DNA of 64,000 bases from Streptomyces sp. CMB-StM0423 (GCF_002847285.1 NZ_CP025407.1:5707001-5771000); one strand, 5' to 3'; positions 33,195-42,420 are shown, numbered from the stretch's first letter. Notes: generated by a model not told the origin, from the letters alone. Numbers and translations: made by a program.

Positions 33195-35798
33195 TCACTC
33201 CTGCGCGTCGCGCTCCTGCGCGCGCAGCGCGCGCGCCAGGTCGTCGCGCGCCTCCCACACCAGCCGCCGCAGCGCCGGCGGCGCCGAGCCGTCGGTCTCC
33301 CGCAGCCAGGCGTCCGTCGCGTCGAGCGTCCCCTGGTGCGCCTGGAGCGCCGGGTAGAGGCCCCGTACGACGGCCATGGCGCTCTCGATCGTCCGCTCCC
33401 GCCAGATCCGCTCGATCGACGCGAAGTACCGCGGCGCGTACGGCGCGAGGAGGTCCCGCTGTCCCGGCCGGGTGAAGCCGGAGATCGTCGCCTCGACGAT
33501 CGCGTTGGACAGCTCGTCCGAGTCCACGACGGCCGTCCACGCCGCCTCCTTGACCCGCGCGTCGGGCCGGGCGGCCAGGCAGCGCACCTGGTGGCGCTTG
33601 CCGGACGCGGTGTCGTCGCGGGCCAGTTCTGCGTCGACGGCCGCCGCGTCGGCGGCGCCGTGGGCGACGAGCGGCAGCAGCACCTCCCAGCGCAGCTCCT
33701 GGTCGACGTCCAGGCCGTCGATCTTCGCCTGGCCGTCGAGGAGGCCGTGGAGCAGTTGCAGGTCCTGCTCCGTACCGGCGACGGAGGCGAAGAAGCGGGT
33801 CCACGCCAACTGGTGGTCGCTGCCGGGCGGCGCCAGCCGCAGCTCGCCCAGCGCGCCCTCGGCGAGCGCCTCTTCCGCCGCGGCGCGGTGCCCGGGCGCG
33901 GCGTAGTGGTCGACGGTGTAGTGCGCCTGCTGGTGCAGGCCCTGGAGCACGCCGATGTCGGTCTCGCGGCCGGCGAAGCGCAGCACGAGGTCGAGGTAGT
34001 CGCGGGCGGGCATGAGGCCGTCGCGGGTGAGGTCCCAGGCGGCGGCCCACAGCAGGGCGCGGGCGAGGGGGTCGGAGACGTCGCTGAGGCGCTCGCGCAC
34101 AGTGTCGAGCGAGTCCTCGTCGAAGCGGGCCTTGCAGAAGGTCAGGTCGTCGTCGTTGACGAGGATCAGCTCCGGGCGCGGCTGCCCGGCCAGCTCCGCG
34201 ACGACCGCGTGCCCGTCGGTGACGTCGACCTCGGCGCGCGCGTAGCGCACCAGCTCGCCGGAGGCGTCCGGCTGGCCGTAGAGACCGACGGCCACCCGGT
34301 GCGGCCGCGGGGCCGGGGCGGCAGCGCCCGGGCCGGTCTCGGGGCCCTCGCGCAGGATCGCCAGCTCGGTGATCCGCTCGTTCGCGTCGTACGTCACCTG
34401 CGGGGTGAGGGTGTCGACGCCGGCGGTCTGCAGCCACGGCCCGGCCCACGCCGACATGTCCCGGCCCGAGGTCTCCTCCAGCGCGGCCAGCAGGTCGGCC
34501 AGGCGGGTGTTGCGGTAGGCGTGCCGCTTGAAGTAGCGGCGGGCGCCCTCCATGAAGGCGTCCCGGCCGACGTACGCGACGAGCTGCTTGAGCACCGCGG
34601 CGCCCTTGGCGTACGTGATGCCGTCGAAGTTGAGCTTGGCCGCCTCCAGGTCGTGGATGTCGGCCGTGATCGGGTGCGTCGTCGGCAGTTGGTCGGCCCG
34701 GTACGCCCACGCCTTGCGGCGGTTGGCGAAGGTGATCCAGCTCCCGGTGAAGCGGGTGGCCTCGGCGAGCGCCAGCGCACCCATGTAGTCGGCGAACGAC
34801 TCCTTGAGCCAGAGGTCGTCCCACCACTCCATGGTCACCAGGTCGCCGAACCACATGTGCGCCATCTCGTGCAGCACGACGTTCGCCCGGCGCTCGTACG
34901 CCGCGTCGGTGACCTTGCCGCGGAAGACGAACTCCTCGCGGAAGGTGACGAGCCCCGGGTTCTCCATCGCGCCGATGTTGTACTCGGGCACGAACGCCTG
35001 GTCGTACTTGCCCCAGGGGTAGGGGTAGTCGAAGTGGTCGTGGAAGAAGTCCAGGCCCTGCTTGGTGACGGTGAAGACGTCGTCGGCGTCGAAGTGCCGG
35101 GCGAGGGACCTGCGGCAGAGCGCGCCGAGCGGCACGACCAGCTCCCGGCCGTCGTCGAACGTGCGCGTGTAGCGGTCCTCCAGGTGGGCGTACGGGCCGG
35201 CGAGGACGGCCGTGATGTACGTGGAGATCGGCTTGGTCGGCTCGAACCGCCAGGTCGCCGACTCGTCCTGGTGCCGCTCCGCGGCGCCGGCCAGGGCCGC
35301 GCCGGACAGCACCGTCCAGTGCCCGGGGGCCGTGACGGTGAAGGTGAACGGGGCCTTGAGGTCGGGCTGTTCGAAGGTGGCGAAGACCCGGCGGGCGTCG
35401 GCCGGCTCGTACTGCGTGTAGAGGTAGACCTCGCCGTCCTCCGGGTCGACGAAGCGGTGCATGCCCTCGCCGGTGCGGCTGAACGCGCAGCGCGCGTCGA
35501 CCACGACCTCGTTCTCCGCCGCCAGGTCCTCCAGCGTGATCCGCGCGCCGTCGAAGACCGCCCCCGGGTCGAGGTCCCGGCCGTTGAGGGTCACCGCGGT
35601 CACGTCCGGCGCGACGAGGTCGAGGAAGGTCGCCGCGCCCGGCTGGGCGCAGCGGAACCGCACGGTGGTCACCGACCGGAAGGGCCCGGGGGCGGGGGCC
35701 ACCGCCGTGCGCAGGTCGAGCTCGACCTCGTACGCCTCGACCTCCAGCAGCCGCGCGCGCTCCCGGGCCTCCTCGCGGGTCAGGTTCTCACCGGGCAC
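33195..35798 (-). CDS. pepN: Aminopeptidase N (M1 family), second paralogue
   Basis: This 867-aa zinc aminopeptidase is a paralogue of the one at 27952-30525. The GAMEN motif appears in NIGAMENPGLVTF. The zinc ligands are His310, His314 and Glu333 with catalytic Glu311 (HEMAHMWFGD, then LKESFADY). The ERAP1-like C-terminal domain is complete. AAGGAGT precedes the GTG. The N-terminus ENLTREEARERARLLEVEAYEVELDL parallels the first copy, yet the proteins have clearly diverged, including Pro for Ala after GAMEN and LKESFAD for LNESFAT. So this is an old duplication, perhaps with different peptide preference. It is cytosolic, with no signal peptide. Confidence 0.95.
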   Translation of the reverse strand: MPGENLTREEARERARLLEVEAYEVELDLRTAVAPAPGPFRSVTTVRFRCAQPGAATFLDLVAPDVTAVTLNGRDLDPGAVFDGARITLEDLAAENEVVVDARCAFSRTGEGMHRFVDPEDGEVYLYTQYEPADARRVFATFEQPDLKAPFTFTVTAPGHWTVLSGAALAGAAERHQDESATWRFEPTKPISTYITAVLAGPYAHLEDRYTRTFDDGRELVVPLGALCRRSLARHFDADDVFTVTKQGLDFFHDHFDYPYPWGKYDQAFVPEYNIGAMENPGLVTFREEFVFRGKVTDAAYERRANVVLHEMAHMWFGDLVTMEWWDDLWLKESFADYMGALALAEATRFTGSWITFANRRKAWAYRADQLPTTHPITADIHDLEAAKLNFDGITYAKGAAVLKQLVAYVGRDAFMEGARRYFKRHAYRNTRLADLLAALEETSGRDMSAWAGPWLQTAGVDTLTPQVTYDANERITELAILREGPETGPGAAAPAPRPHRVAVGLYGQPDASGELVRYARAEVDVTDGHAVVAELAGQPRPELILVNDDDLTFCKARFDEDSLDTVRERLSDVSDPLARALLWAAAWDLTRDGLMPARDYLDLVLRFAGRETDIGVLQGLHQQAHYTVDHYAAPGHRAAAEEALAEGALGELRLAPPGSDHQLAWTRFFASVAGTEQDLQLLHGLLDGQAKIDGLDVDQELRWEVLLPLVAHGAADAAAVDAELARDDTASGKRHQVRCLAARPDARVKEAAWTAVVDSDELSNAIVEATISGFTRPGQRDLLAPYAPRYFASIERIWRERTIESAMAVVRGLYPALQAHQGTLDATDAWLRETDGSAPPALRRLVWEARDDLARALRAQERDAQE

Positions 35799-35835
35799 GG
35801 GGTGACTCCTTCGTCTCGCAGGTCCGATGGCGAAA

Positions 35836-37350
35836 TCATGTCATGCGGGTACCCGGCCGGCGGTGCTGACGTACCAGGCCCACGAGGGACAGCGCCGCGG
35901 TCAGCCCCGCCGTGGTCAGCAGTTGGGTGCGGGAGTCCGGCTCGCGCAGCATCAGCACCAGGATCGCGCCCATGGCGGCGAGCGCGGCCCAGGTCAGGTA
36001 CGGGTACGCCCACATCCGTACCGTCAGCAGCTCCGGCGCCTCGCGCTCCAGCCGGCGGCGGGTGCGCAACTGGGCGGCGGCGGTGAACGCCCAGACCACG
36101 AGGATCGCGGCGCCGACCATGTTCAGCAGCCACTGGAAGAGCGTGTCGGGCCAGCGGTAGCTGAGCAGCACGGCGGCGAAGCCGAAGGAGCAGGTGGCGA
36201 CGACCGCGCGGCGCGGCACCCGGTGGGTCAGCTTGCCGAGGAAGCGCGGGCCCTGGCCGCGGGCGACCAGGGAGTACGCCATGCGCGAGGCGCCGTAGAT
36301 GTTGGCGTTCATCGCGGACAGCAGCGCCACCAGCACCACGACGTTCATCACCTGGCCCGCGGCCGGGATGCCGAGGTGGTCGAGCGCGGCGGCGTAAGGG
36401 CCTGACTTCACCGCCGGGTCGTCCCACGGGATCAGCGCGACGACGACCAGCATGGAGCCGACGTAGAAGATCGCGATCCGGTACATCGCGGTACGCACCG
36501 CGCGGGCGACGCCGCGCCGCGGGTTCTCCGACTCGGCGGCCGCGATGGTCACGTTCTCCAGCCCGCCGTACGCGAAGACGGAGGCGAGCAGGCCGACGAG
36601 CAGCCCGTCGGAGCCGTTGGGCAGGAAGCCGTCGCCGTCCCCGGTGAGGTTCGCGGTGCCGGGCGAGTCGGTGCCGGGGAGCAGGCCGAGCACGGCGAGC
36701 AGGCCGAGGGCGAGGAAGGCGGTGATCGCCGCGACCTTCAGCCCGGCGAACCAGAACTCGGCCTCGCCGAAGTTGCCGACCGCCGCCAGGTTCGTGACGC
36801 AGAAGACCGCCATGAACAGCAGGACCCACATCCAGGACTCGGTGCCCGGCAGCCAGCCCGTGACGATCTGCGAGGCGCCGATGGCCTCGGCGGCGATGGC
36901 GACGCCCAGCAGCGTCCAGTACATCCAGCCGGAGGTGAGCCCGGCCCACGGGCCCAGTGCCCGCTCGGCGTGCACGGAGAAGGAGCCGGAGGCCGGGTGG
37001 GCGGCGGACATCTCGCCGAGCATGCGCATCACGAGCATGACGAGCACCCCGGAGACGGCGTACGCGAGGACGATGCCGGGACCCGCGGCGGCGATGCCGG
37101 CGCCGGAGCCGACGAACAGGCCCGCGCCGATGACGCCGCCGAGGGCGATCATCGTCAGGTGGCGCTGCTTGAGGCCGGTGCCGAGGTCGGACGGTACGTG
37201 GCCGGCGGCCGGAGCGGTGGTGCCGGCGGGGGCGTCTTCGGTGGCGGCGGCCGGTGCGGGGATGCCGGGGCCGGCGTCGGCGGGGGCCGCGCTGCTCACG
37301 GCGTCCGCGGGGGTGCCGGGGGTCCCGTCGGCGTGGGGGGATGTGCTCAT
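35836..37350 (-). CDS. Amino acid permease (APC superfamily)
   Basis: This 504-aa inner-membrane transporter is of the amino acid-polyamine-organocation superfamily. A Pro/Ala-rich cytoplasmic N-terminus of about 55 residues precedes GLKQRHLTMIALGGVIGAGLFVGSGAGI, the family's first helix with its GAGLFVGSG break. A further 11 membrane segments follow, with SGSFSVHAERALGPWAGL after helix 2. This arrangement is closest to GABA/aromatic/branched-type permeases. ATG 37350 is chosen because AGGA is 8 nt upstream; an in-frame ATG at 37398 lacks a site. The substrate cannot be fixed from sequence. A CRP-like site lies upstream in the shared region with bioY. Confidence 0.9.
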   Translation of the reverse strand: MSTSPHADGTPGTPADAVSSAAPADAGPGIPAPAAATEDAPAGTTAPAAGHVPSDLGTGLKQRHLTMIALGGVIGAGLFVGSGAGIAAAGPGIVLAYAVSGVLVMLVMRMLGEMSAAHPASGSFSVHAERALGPWAGLTSGWMYWTLLGVAIAAEAIGASQIVTGWLPGTESWMWVLLFMAVFCVTNLAAVGNFGEAEFWFAGLKVAAITAFLALGLLAVLGLLPGTDSPGTANLTGDGDGFLPNGSDGLLVGLLASVFAYGGLENVTIAAAESENPRRGVARAVRTAMYRIAIFYVGSMLVVVALIPWDDPAVKSGPYAAALDHLGIPAAGQVMNVVVLVALLSAMNANIYGASRMAYSLVARGQGPRFLGKLTHRVPRRAVVATCSFGFAAVLLSYRWPDTLFQWLLNMVGAAILVVWAFTAAAQLRTRRRLEREAPELLTVRMWAYPYLTWAALAAMGAILVLMLREPDSRTQLLTTAGLTAALSLVGLVRQHRRPGTRMT

Positions 37351-37701
37351 GCTCGTGTCCTGGGGGGTAGTGCGTGGGGACGATTCAGTCTGCGGCATCG
37401 CGCCGGGCGTGCGCCGCGGCCGGGGAGTCGGCGTTGGAGGGGTTCCACAGCGGGAGTCGGGCGTACGGCCGGGCAGTTGGCCCGGTGCGAAACCCGATCA
37501 CCGTGTGGCGTATCTCACGTGACCTGCTCGGATGCCGGAATCGCGGTCCCCGGGCCGGTAGCCGCGGGGGTGCGGGGGAGTGACAGGTATGTGCGGCGTG
37601 GATTGGCACCTTTCCACGGTAATCGGCCCGAGGCCGTCGGCTAGCGTACGCAGCGTCCCCGTACCCCGTGACGGACCCGCGAACCGAGACCGGAGAACCC
37701 G
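37351..37701. other. 351-bp divergent intergenic region (permease / bioY)
   Basis: The region holds the promoters of the permease (left) and bioY (right). TAGCGT at 37642-37647 is a possible bioY -10 box, without a clear -35. A CRP-like palindrome is annotated separately. No gene is supported. Confidence 0.4.
37504..37519. promoter_or_regulatory. Candidate Crp-type binding site
   Basis: TGTGG-N6-TCACG matches the TGTGA-N6-TCACA pattern of Crp-family sites at the key GTG and CAC positions. It sits 154 bp upstream of the permease start and about 180 bp upstream of bioY. Confidence 0.35.
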
Positions 37702-38319
37702 ATGAGCACTGCCGCCGTCTCCTCCCCGCACTACGCGCGCCCCGGCGCCGTACTCGCCGACGTGCTGCCCGCCTCGACCGCGGCCCGCGCCCGGCTGCGC
37801 GACATCGCGCTCGTGGCCGGCGGCGCGGCGCTCACCGGCGCCGCCGCGCAGTTGTCGGTGCCCGTGCCGGGCTCGCCGGTGCCGGTCACCGGGCAGACCT
37901 TCGCCGCGCTGCTCGTCGGCGCCTCCCTGGGCACCGGGCGGGCGTTCCTCTCGCTCATGCTCTACGCGGTCGCGGGCGTGGCGGGGATGCCGTGGTTCGC
38001 GGAGGGCTCCTCGGGGTGGGGCATGCCCTCGTTCGGCTACGTCCTCGGGATGCTCCTCGCGGCCGTGGCCGTCGGCGCGCTGGCCCGCCGCGGCGGCGAC
38101 CGCGACGTGTGGCGCACGGCGGGCACGATGGTCTTCGGCAGCGTCGTCATCTACGCCGTGGGGGTGCCGTACCTGGCGTTCTCGCTGAACGTCTCCCTCG
38201 GCGAGGCGGTCTCCCTCGGCCTCACCCCGTACCTCCTCGGCGACGCCCTGAAGGCCGCCCTCGCGATGGGCGCGCTGCCCGCCGCCTGGCACATCGCCGG
38301 GCGTGCGCGCCGGGGCTGA
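37702..38319 (+). CDS. bioY: Biotin transporter BioY
   Basis: This 205-aa integral membrane protein is the substrate-capturing S component of the biotin ECF transporter. Six membrane helices are visible. Family motifs are SVPVPGSPVPVTGQTFAALLVG in the first half, ASLGTGRAFLSLMLYAVAGVAGMPWFAEG in the middle and GLTPYLLGDALKAALAMGAL at the end, where the Asp and Lys (GDALK) are the conserved biotin-site residues. About 30 cytoplasmic residues precede helix 1. GGAGAA precedes the ATG. No bioM/bioN genes are adjacent; it may work alone or with shared ECF modules elsewhere. Confidence 0.95.
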   Translation: MSTAAVSSPHYARPGAVLADVLPASTAARARLRDIALVAGGAALTGAAAQLSVPVPGSPVPVTGQTFAALLVGASLGTGRAFLSLMLYAVAGVAGMPWFAEGSSGWGMPSFGYVLGMLLAAVAVGALARRGGDRDVWRTAGTMVFGSVVIYAVGVPYLAFSLNVSLGEAVSLGLTPYLLGDALKAALAMGALPAAWHIAGRARRG

Positions 38320-38331
38320 CCACGGGGCCCG

Positions 38332-38337
38332 TAGACT
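38332..38337 (+). promoter_or_regulatory. -10 box (TAGACT) for a probable leaderless rpiB mRNA
   Basis: TAGACT ends 7 nt before the ATG at 38345, and there is no ribosome site. This spacing fits transcription starting at the start codon. Confidence 0.35.
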
Positions 38338-38344
38338 CCGGGCC

Positions 38345-38830
<486 letters not shown>

Positions 38831-38900
38831 CGGCCGCCACGGCCCGCACGGCCACCACGAGCGGCACGGGCGGGGCAGGACAGGACCGAGAAGGGGGCGT

Positions 38901-39710
38901 ATGCCCGAGGGCCACACCATCCACCGGCTGTCCGTCGAGTACGGCGTGCGCTTCGGCGGCCGGGCGGTCCGCGCGGCGAGCCCGCAGGGCAAGTTCGCCG
39001 ACGGCGCCGCGCTCATCGACGGCTGCCGGCTCACCGGCACCGACGCCCACGGCAAGCACCTCTTCCTCGGCTTCGGGCCCGTCGGGCACCTCCACGTCCA
39101 CCTCGGCATCTACGGCAAGGTCGGCTTCGGCGACGGCCCGGCGCCCCCGCCCGTCGGCGCGGTCCGGCTGCGGCTGGCCACCGGCGCCGGCTACGCCGAC
39201 CTGCGCGGCCCCTCGGCGTGCGAGCTGGTCACCGAGGAGGAGAAGGACGCCGTGCACGCCCGGCTCGGCGACGACCCGCTGCGCGCGGGCGACGACGGCG
39301 AGGCGGCGTGGGCGCGGATCTCGCGCAGCCGCGCGCCGGTCGCCACCCTCCTCATGGACCAGCGGGTGATCTCCGGCGTCGGCAACATCTACCGCACCGA
39401 GGTCCTCTTCCGGCACGGCATCGACCCGTACCGCACGGGCCGCGACCTCGGCCGCACCGCCTGGGAGGCGGTCTGGGCGGACCTCGCGGTGCTGATGCGC
39501 GAGGGCGTACGCACCGGGCGCATCGACACCGTACGGCCGGAGCATCTGCCCGAGGCGATGGGCCGCCCGCCGCGCGTCGACGAGCACGGCGGCGAGGTCT
39601 ACGTCTACCGCCGCGGGGGCCGCCCGTGCCACCTCTGCGGCACCGACGTACGCACCGCCACACTCGCCGCGCGCAACCTTTTCTGGTGCCCCTCATGCCA
39701 GCCCACGTGA
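38901..39710 (+). CDS. Fpg/Nei-family DNA glycosylase/AP lyase
   Basis: This 269-aa base-excision repair enzyme removes oxidised bases and nicks the abasic site. The catalytic N-terminal Pro (after Met removal) and Glu are present in PEGHTIHRL. The DNA-binding helix-two-turn-helix (LLMDQRVISGVGNIYRTEVLF) is at about 150-172. The C-terminal zinc finger has two CxxC pairs, CHLC and CPSC, within the last 30 residues. The PEGHT start and short size place it with actinobacterial endonuclease VIII (Nei)-like proteins rather than Fpg, whose start is PELPE. Preferred lesion is inferred, not shown. Confidence 0.92.
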   Translation: MPEGHTIHRLSVEYGVRFGGRAVRAASPQGKFADGAALIDGCRLTGTDAHGKHLFLGFGPVGHLHVHLGIYGKVGFGDGPAPPPVGAVRLRLATGAGYADLRGPSACELVTEEEKDAVHARLGDDPLRAGDDGEAAWARISRSRAPVATLLMDQRVISGVGNIYRTEVLFRHGIDPYRTGRDLGRTAWEAVWADLAVLMREGVRTGRIDTVRPEHLPEAMGRPPRVDEHGGEVYVYRRGGRPCHLCGTDVRTATLAARNLFWCPSCQPT

Positions 39711-39841
39711 CCCTCGTCCCAACTGCGTTCGCGCAGGCCCTCCTTCGTTCAAAACTCCGTGAATTCGCATACGATTCCGGCAGTGCCGCCCGAAGAGTGC
39801 GGTCGGCACGCCGTGAATCGACGCCCGGCGCGGCGGGTGGA

Positions 39842-39847
39842 TAGGGT
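39842..39847 (+). promoter_or_regulatory. -10 box (TAGGGT) close to the PP2C gene start
   Basis: TAGGGT ends 8 nt before the ATG at 39856, with TCGACG 18 nt upstream of it as a weak -35. A leaderless or very short-leader transcript is likely. Confidence 0.4.
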
Positions 39848-39855
39848 CCCGGGGC

Positions 39856-40998
39856 ATGGCCGGAGGCGCAGGTTCCACCTCGCAAGCGGCCCGGTGGCAC
39901 AAGGCGCTGCACCGGGCCCGCGTCGGCGTGCGCAGGGCCGGTGTCGACTACTTCCGCGGTGAGGGCTCCGACTGGGTGGCCCTTGTCGTCCTCCTGCTGA
40001 CCATCCCGGCGCTCGCCGCCGGCACGATCCTCTCGGCGGCCTGGATCTCGCCGGCCGCGCTGGTGCTGCCGATCTTCATCGGCGGCCTGGTGCTGCGGCC
40101 CGCCAGCCTCCTCGCGCTGTACGCCGCCTCCGCCACCGCGCTCATCGTCGAGGCGATGCTCCTCGGCCCGTACGCGGAGGGCCCGGCCCGGGTCACTCCC
40201 GGCACCGTGCTCGTGATCGCCTCGGTGGGGCTGACGGGCCTGACCGTCGCGCAGTTCCGCAGCCGCGTCGGCGTGCCGTGGCGGCGGGGCGGCACGATGC
40301 TCTTCGACCTGCGCGAGCGGATCCGGGTGCAGAGCAAGCTGCCCCGGCTGCCGCGCGGCTGGCACGCGGAGATGTCGCTGCGCCCGGCCGGCGGCCAGTC
40401 CTTCTCCGGCGACTTCGTGGTCGCCTCCCGCACCCACGGCGGCCAGATCCTGGAGGCCGTGCTGACCGACGTCTCCGGCAAGGGCATGGCAGCCGGCTCG
40501 CGGGCGCTGCTGCTCTCCGGCGCCTTCGGCGGGCTGCTCGGCTCGCTGCCGCCGCACGACTTCCTGCCCGCCGCCAACGGCTATCTGCTGCGCCAGGAGT
40601 GGCAGGAGGGCTTCGCCACCTCCGTGCACCTGGTGCTGGACCTGGAGTCCGGGGACTACGAGCTGTTCTCCGCCGGGCACGTGCCCGGGGTGCAGCTCAG
40701 CGCCGGCACCGGCCGCTGGGAGGAGAAGGGCGCGGAGGGGCCGCTGCTCGGCGTGGTGGAGGAGGCGCAGTTCGACCCGCTGAAGGGCACGCTGCGCCGC
40801 GGGGACGTGCTGATGCTCTTCTCGGACGGGCTGGTCGAGGCGCCGGACCGGGATCTGACCGAGGGCATGGACCGGCTGATAGGCGAGGCGGACCACTACG
40901 CGTCGAGCACGTTCCGGGGCGCGGCCTGGCATCTGATCGAGAAGGTGGCCAAGGACGTCAAGGACGACCGGGCGCTGCTGCTGATCTGCCGCGAGTGA
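39856..40998 (+). CDS. Membrane PP2C/SpoIIE-type serine/threonine phosphatase
   Basis: This 380-aa protein has three or four N-terminal membrane helices (about 38-130: WVALVVLLLTIPALAAGTIL, then ALVLPIFIGGLVL, and VTPGTVLVIASVGLTGLTV) and a cytoplasmic RsbU/SpoIIE-like phosphatase domain (about 155-380). Metal-site motifs are SFSGDFVVASR, VLTDVSGKGMAAGS and MLFSDGLVEA. Such enzymes dephosphorylate anti-anti-sigma factors or related proteins, relaying a membrane signal to sigma factors. No STAS or anti-sigma gene is adjacent, so the partner is unknown. The linker between helices and phosphatase lacks PAS or GAF character. Confidence 0.9.
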   Translation: MAGGAGSTSQAARWHKALHRARVGVRRAGVDYFRGEGSDWVALVVLLLTIPALAAGTILSAAWISPAALVLPIFIGGLVLRPASLLALYAASATALIVEAMLLGPYAEGPARVTPGTVLVIASVGLTGLTVAQFRSRVGVPWRRGGTMLFDLRERIRVQSKLPRLPRGWHAEMSLRPAGGQSFSGDFVVASRTHGGQILEAVLTDVSGKGMAAGSRALLLSGAFGGLLGSLPPHDFLPAANGYLLRQEWQEGFATSVHLVLDLESGDYELFSAGHVPGVQLSAGTGRWEEKGAEGPLLGVVEEAQFDPLKGTLRRGDVLMLFSDGLVEAPDRDLTEGMDRLIGEADHYASSTFRGAAWHLIEKVAKDVKDDRALLLICRE

Positions 40999-41023
40999 GG
41001 CGTACGGGCCGGGCGCGGGCGAC

Positions 41024-41066
41024 GGGTCCGCGGGTCTAGGGGTCCGCGGGTCTAGGGGTCCGCGGG
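41024..41066. repeat. 16-bp tandem repeat, 2.7 copies, containing CTAG
   Basis: The unit GGGTCCGCGGGTCTAG occupies 41024-41039 and 41040-41055 without mismatch, followed by 11 bases of a third copy. It lies between the convergent PP2C and antiporter genes. CTAG is otherwise rare in Streptomyces DNA. Confidence 0.85.
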
Positions 41067-41132
41067 CCCACGGCTCCGCCGGTCCCTTCCGCCGGACCGC
41101 CGGGCACCCGGTCCGGGGCGGGCGGACGTGCC

Positions 41133-41181
41133 GGGACCGGGGCGCTCGCGCGTCGCCGTCGCGCGCGTACGCCCCGGTCCC
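41133..41181. terminator. Long hairpin next to the antiporter stop
   Basis: Twelve-base arms (41133-41144 and 41170-41181) pair perfectly; the 25-nt interior can also fold through CGCGCG tracts. It lies 5 bp beyond the leftward antiporter gene and can end both convergent transcripts. Confidence 0.6.
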
Positions 41182-41186
41182 CGCGG

Positions 41187-42407
41187 TCACTTGGCCCCGG
41201 CCGTCCCCGGCACGGGTTCCAGCGCCGCCCCGCCACCGGGAGGTTTGCCCCCGGGCAGGAAGCGGGCCAGCCAGTGCGACCGCCCCGCCGCCAGCGGTGC
41301 GAGCACGGCGAGCACCAGCACGTACCCGGCGATGAACGGCGACAGCCGCCGGTCGAGCCCGGCCGTGGCCGCCATCGTGGCCAGGATCAGCGCGAACTCG
41401 CCGCGGGCCAGCAGCGTCAGTGCGATGTTCGAGGCGGGCAGCGCCCCGAACCCGTACAGCTTCGCGGCGGCGAGCCCCGCGCTGACGTTCATCACGATCG
41501 TCAGCAGCACCGCGAGGGCCACCGGGGCCGCGACCGAGGGCAGGTCGCCCGGGTCGATCGAGAGCCCGAAGCCGAAGAAGAAGATGGCGCCGAAGGCGTC
41601 CCGCAGCGGGTGCACGAGCGTACGGATCCGCTCCGCGGACGTCGTACTGCCGAGCATCAGGCCGACCATGAACGCGCCGATGGCGTCCGCCACCCCGAAC
41701 CACTCCGAGATCCCCGCGACCAGCACCGCGGCGCCGAGGAAGGAGATGACGAGCAGCTCGTTGTCGCGGGTGTCGAAGAGCCGGCCGATGACCTTGGTGC
41801 CGAAGCGCGCGATCGTGGCCAGGACCAGCAGGAAGGCCATCGCCTTGCCGGCCTGCAGGGCGGCCTCGCCGGCGCCCTCCGCACCGGACAGGACGGGCTG
41901 CAGCACGGCCAGGTAGACGGCGAGGAAGATGTCCTCGATCACGATGATGCCGAGGATCGGTTTGGTCTCGCCGTTCCCGATCCGGCCGAGGTCGACGAGG
42001 ATCTTCGTGACGATCGCGGACGAGGAGATGCCGAGCACACCGGCGAGCACCAGCGCCTCGGACGTGCCCCAGCCGAGCGCGAAGCCGAAGCCGAGTCCCG
42101 CGCCCACGTTGAGCAGCAGATAGATGCCGCCCGCGACGGCCATCCGGCGACCGCCCGACTTGAGGTCGTCCATGTGGAATTCGAGACCGAGGTAGAACAG
42201 CAGCAGGACGAGGCCCAGGGCGGTGAGCATCTCCAAGTCGTGCGGGTCCTTGACCAGCACGATGCCGGGGGTGTTCGGGCCGAGCAGGATGCCGGCGAGG
42301 ATGAAGAGCGGGATGGTGGGCAGCCCGATGCGGCTGCCGATACGGGCGAGGATGGCGGCCGCCATGAAGGCGCCGCCCATGGCGATCAAGGTGTCTGCGT
42401 GTCCGAT
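41187..42407 (-). CDS. CPA2-type cation:proton antiporter (KefB-like membrane domain)
   Basis: This monovalent cation/proton antiporter of about 406 aa has 11-12 membrane helices. Family segments: IGLPTIPLFILAGILLGP, LGLVLLLFYLGLEFHMDDL, GISSSAIVTKILVDLGR, and FGFGLSIDPGDL. There is no C-terminal TrkA-N domain, so gating must differ from E. coli KefB. The only ribosome site, GGGAGG, sits 5 nt before an ATC at 42407 (frame ATC GGA CAC GCA GAC ACC TTG). The first conventional in-frame codons are TTG 42389 and ATG 42380, with no ribosome site. I place the start at the ATC, an uncommon but known initiation codon. The family is secure; the ion is not known. Confidence 0.85.
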   Translation of the reverse strand: MGHADTLIAMGGAFMAAAILARIGSRIGLPTIPLFILAGILLGPNTPGIVLVKDPHDLEMLTALGLVLLLFYLGLEFHMDDLKSGGRRMAVAGGIYLLLNVGAGLGFGFALGWGTSEALVLAGVLGISSSAIVTKILVDLGRIGNGETKPILGIIVIEDIFLAVYLAVLQPVLSGAEGAGEAALQAGKAMAFLLVLATIARFGTKVIGRLFDTRDNELLVISFLGAAVLVAGISEWFGVADAIGAFMVGLMLGSTTSAERIRTLVHPLRDAFGAIFFFGFGLSIDPGDLPSVAAPVALAVLLTIVMNVSAGLAAAKLYGFGALPASNIALTLLARGEFALILATMAATAGLDRRLSPFIAGYVLVLAVLAPLAAGRSHWLARFLPGGKPPGGGAALEPVPGTAGAK

Positions 42408-42412
42408 GGGTT

Positions 42413-42420
42413 CCTCCCGG
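42413..42420 (-). promoter_or_regulatory. Ribosome site supporting a non-standard ATC start
   Basis: The coding strand reads GGGAGGA, then ACCC, then ATC. No ATG, GTG or TTG lies in the usual 5-12 nt window downstream in any frame that continues into the antiporter. Confidence 0.5.

Noticed and set aside
41187..41400. C-terminal TrkA/RCK regulatory domain expected for a KefB-type antiporter
   Set aside because: The frame ends soon after the last helix (PGGKPPGGGAALEPVPG) with no nucleotide-binding motif, and no separate regulatory-subunit gene is adjacent.
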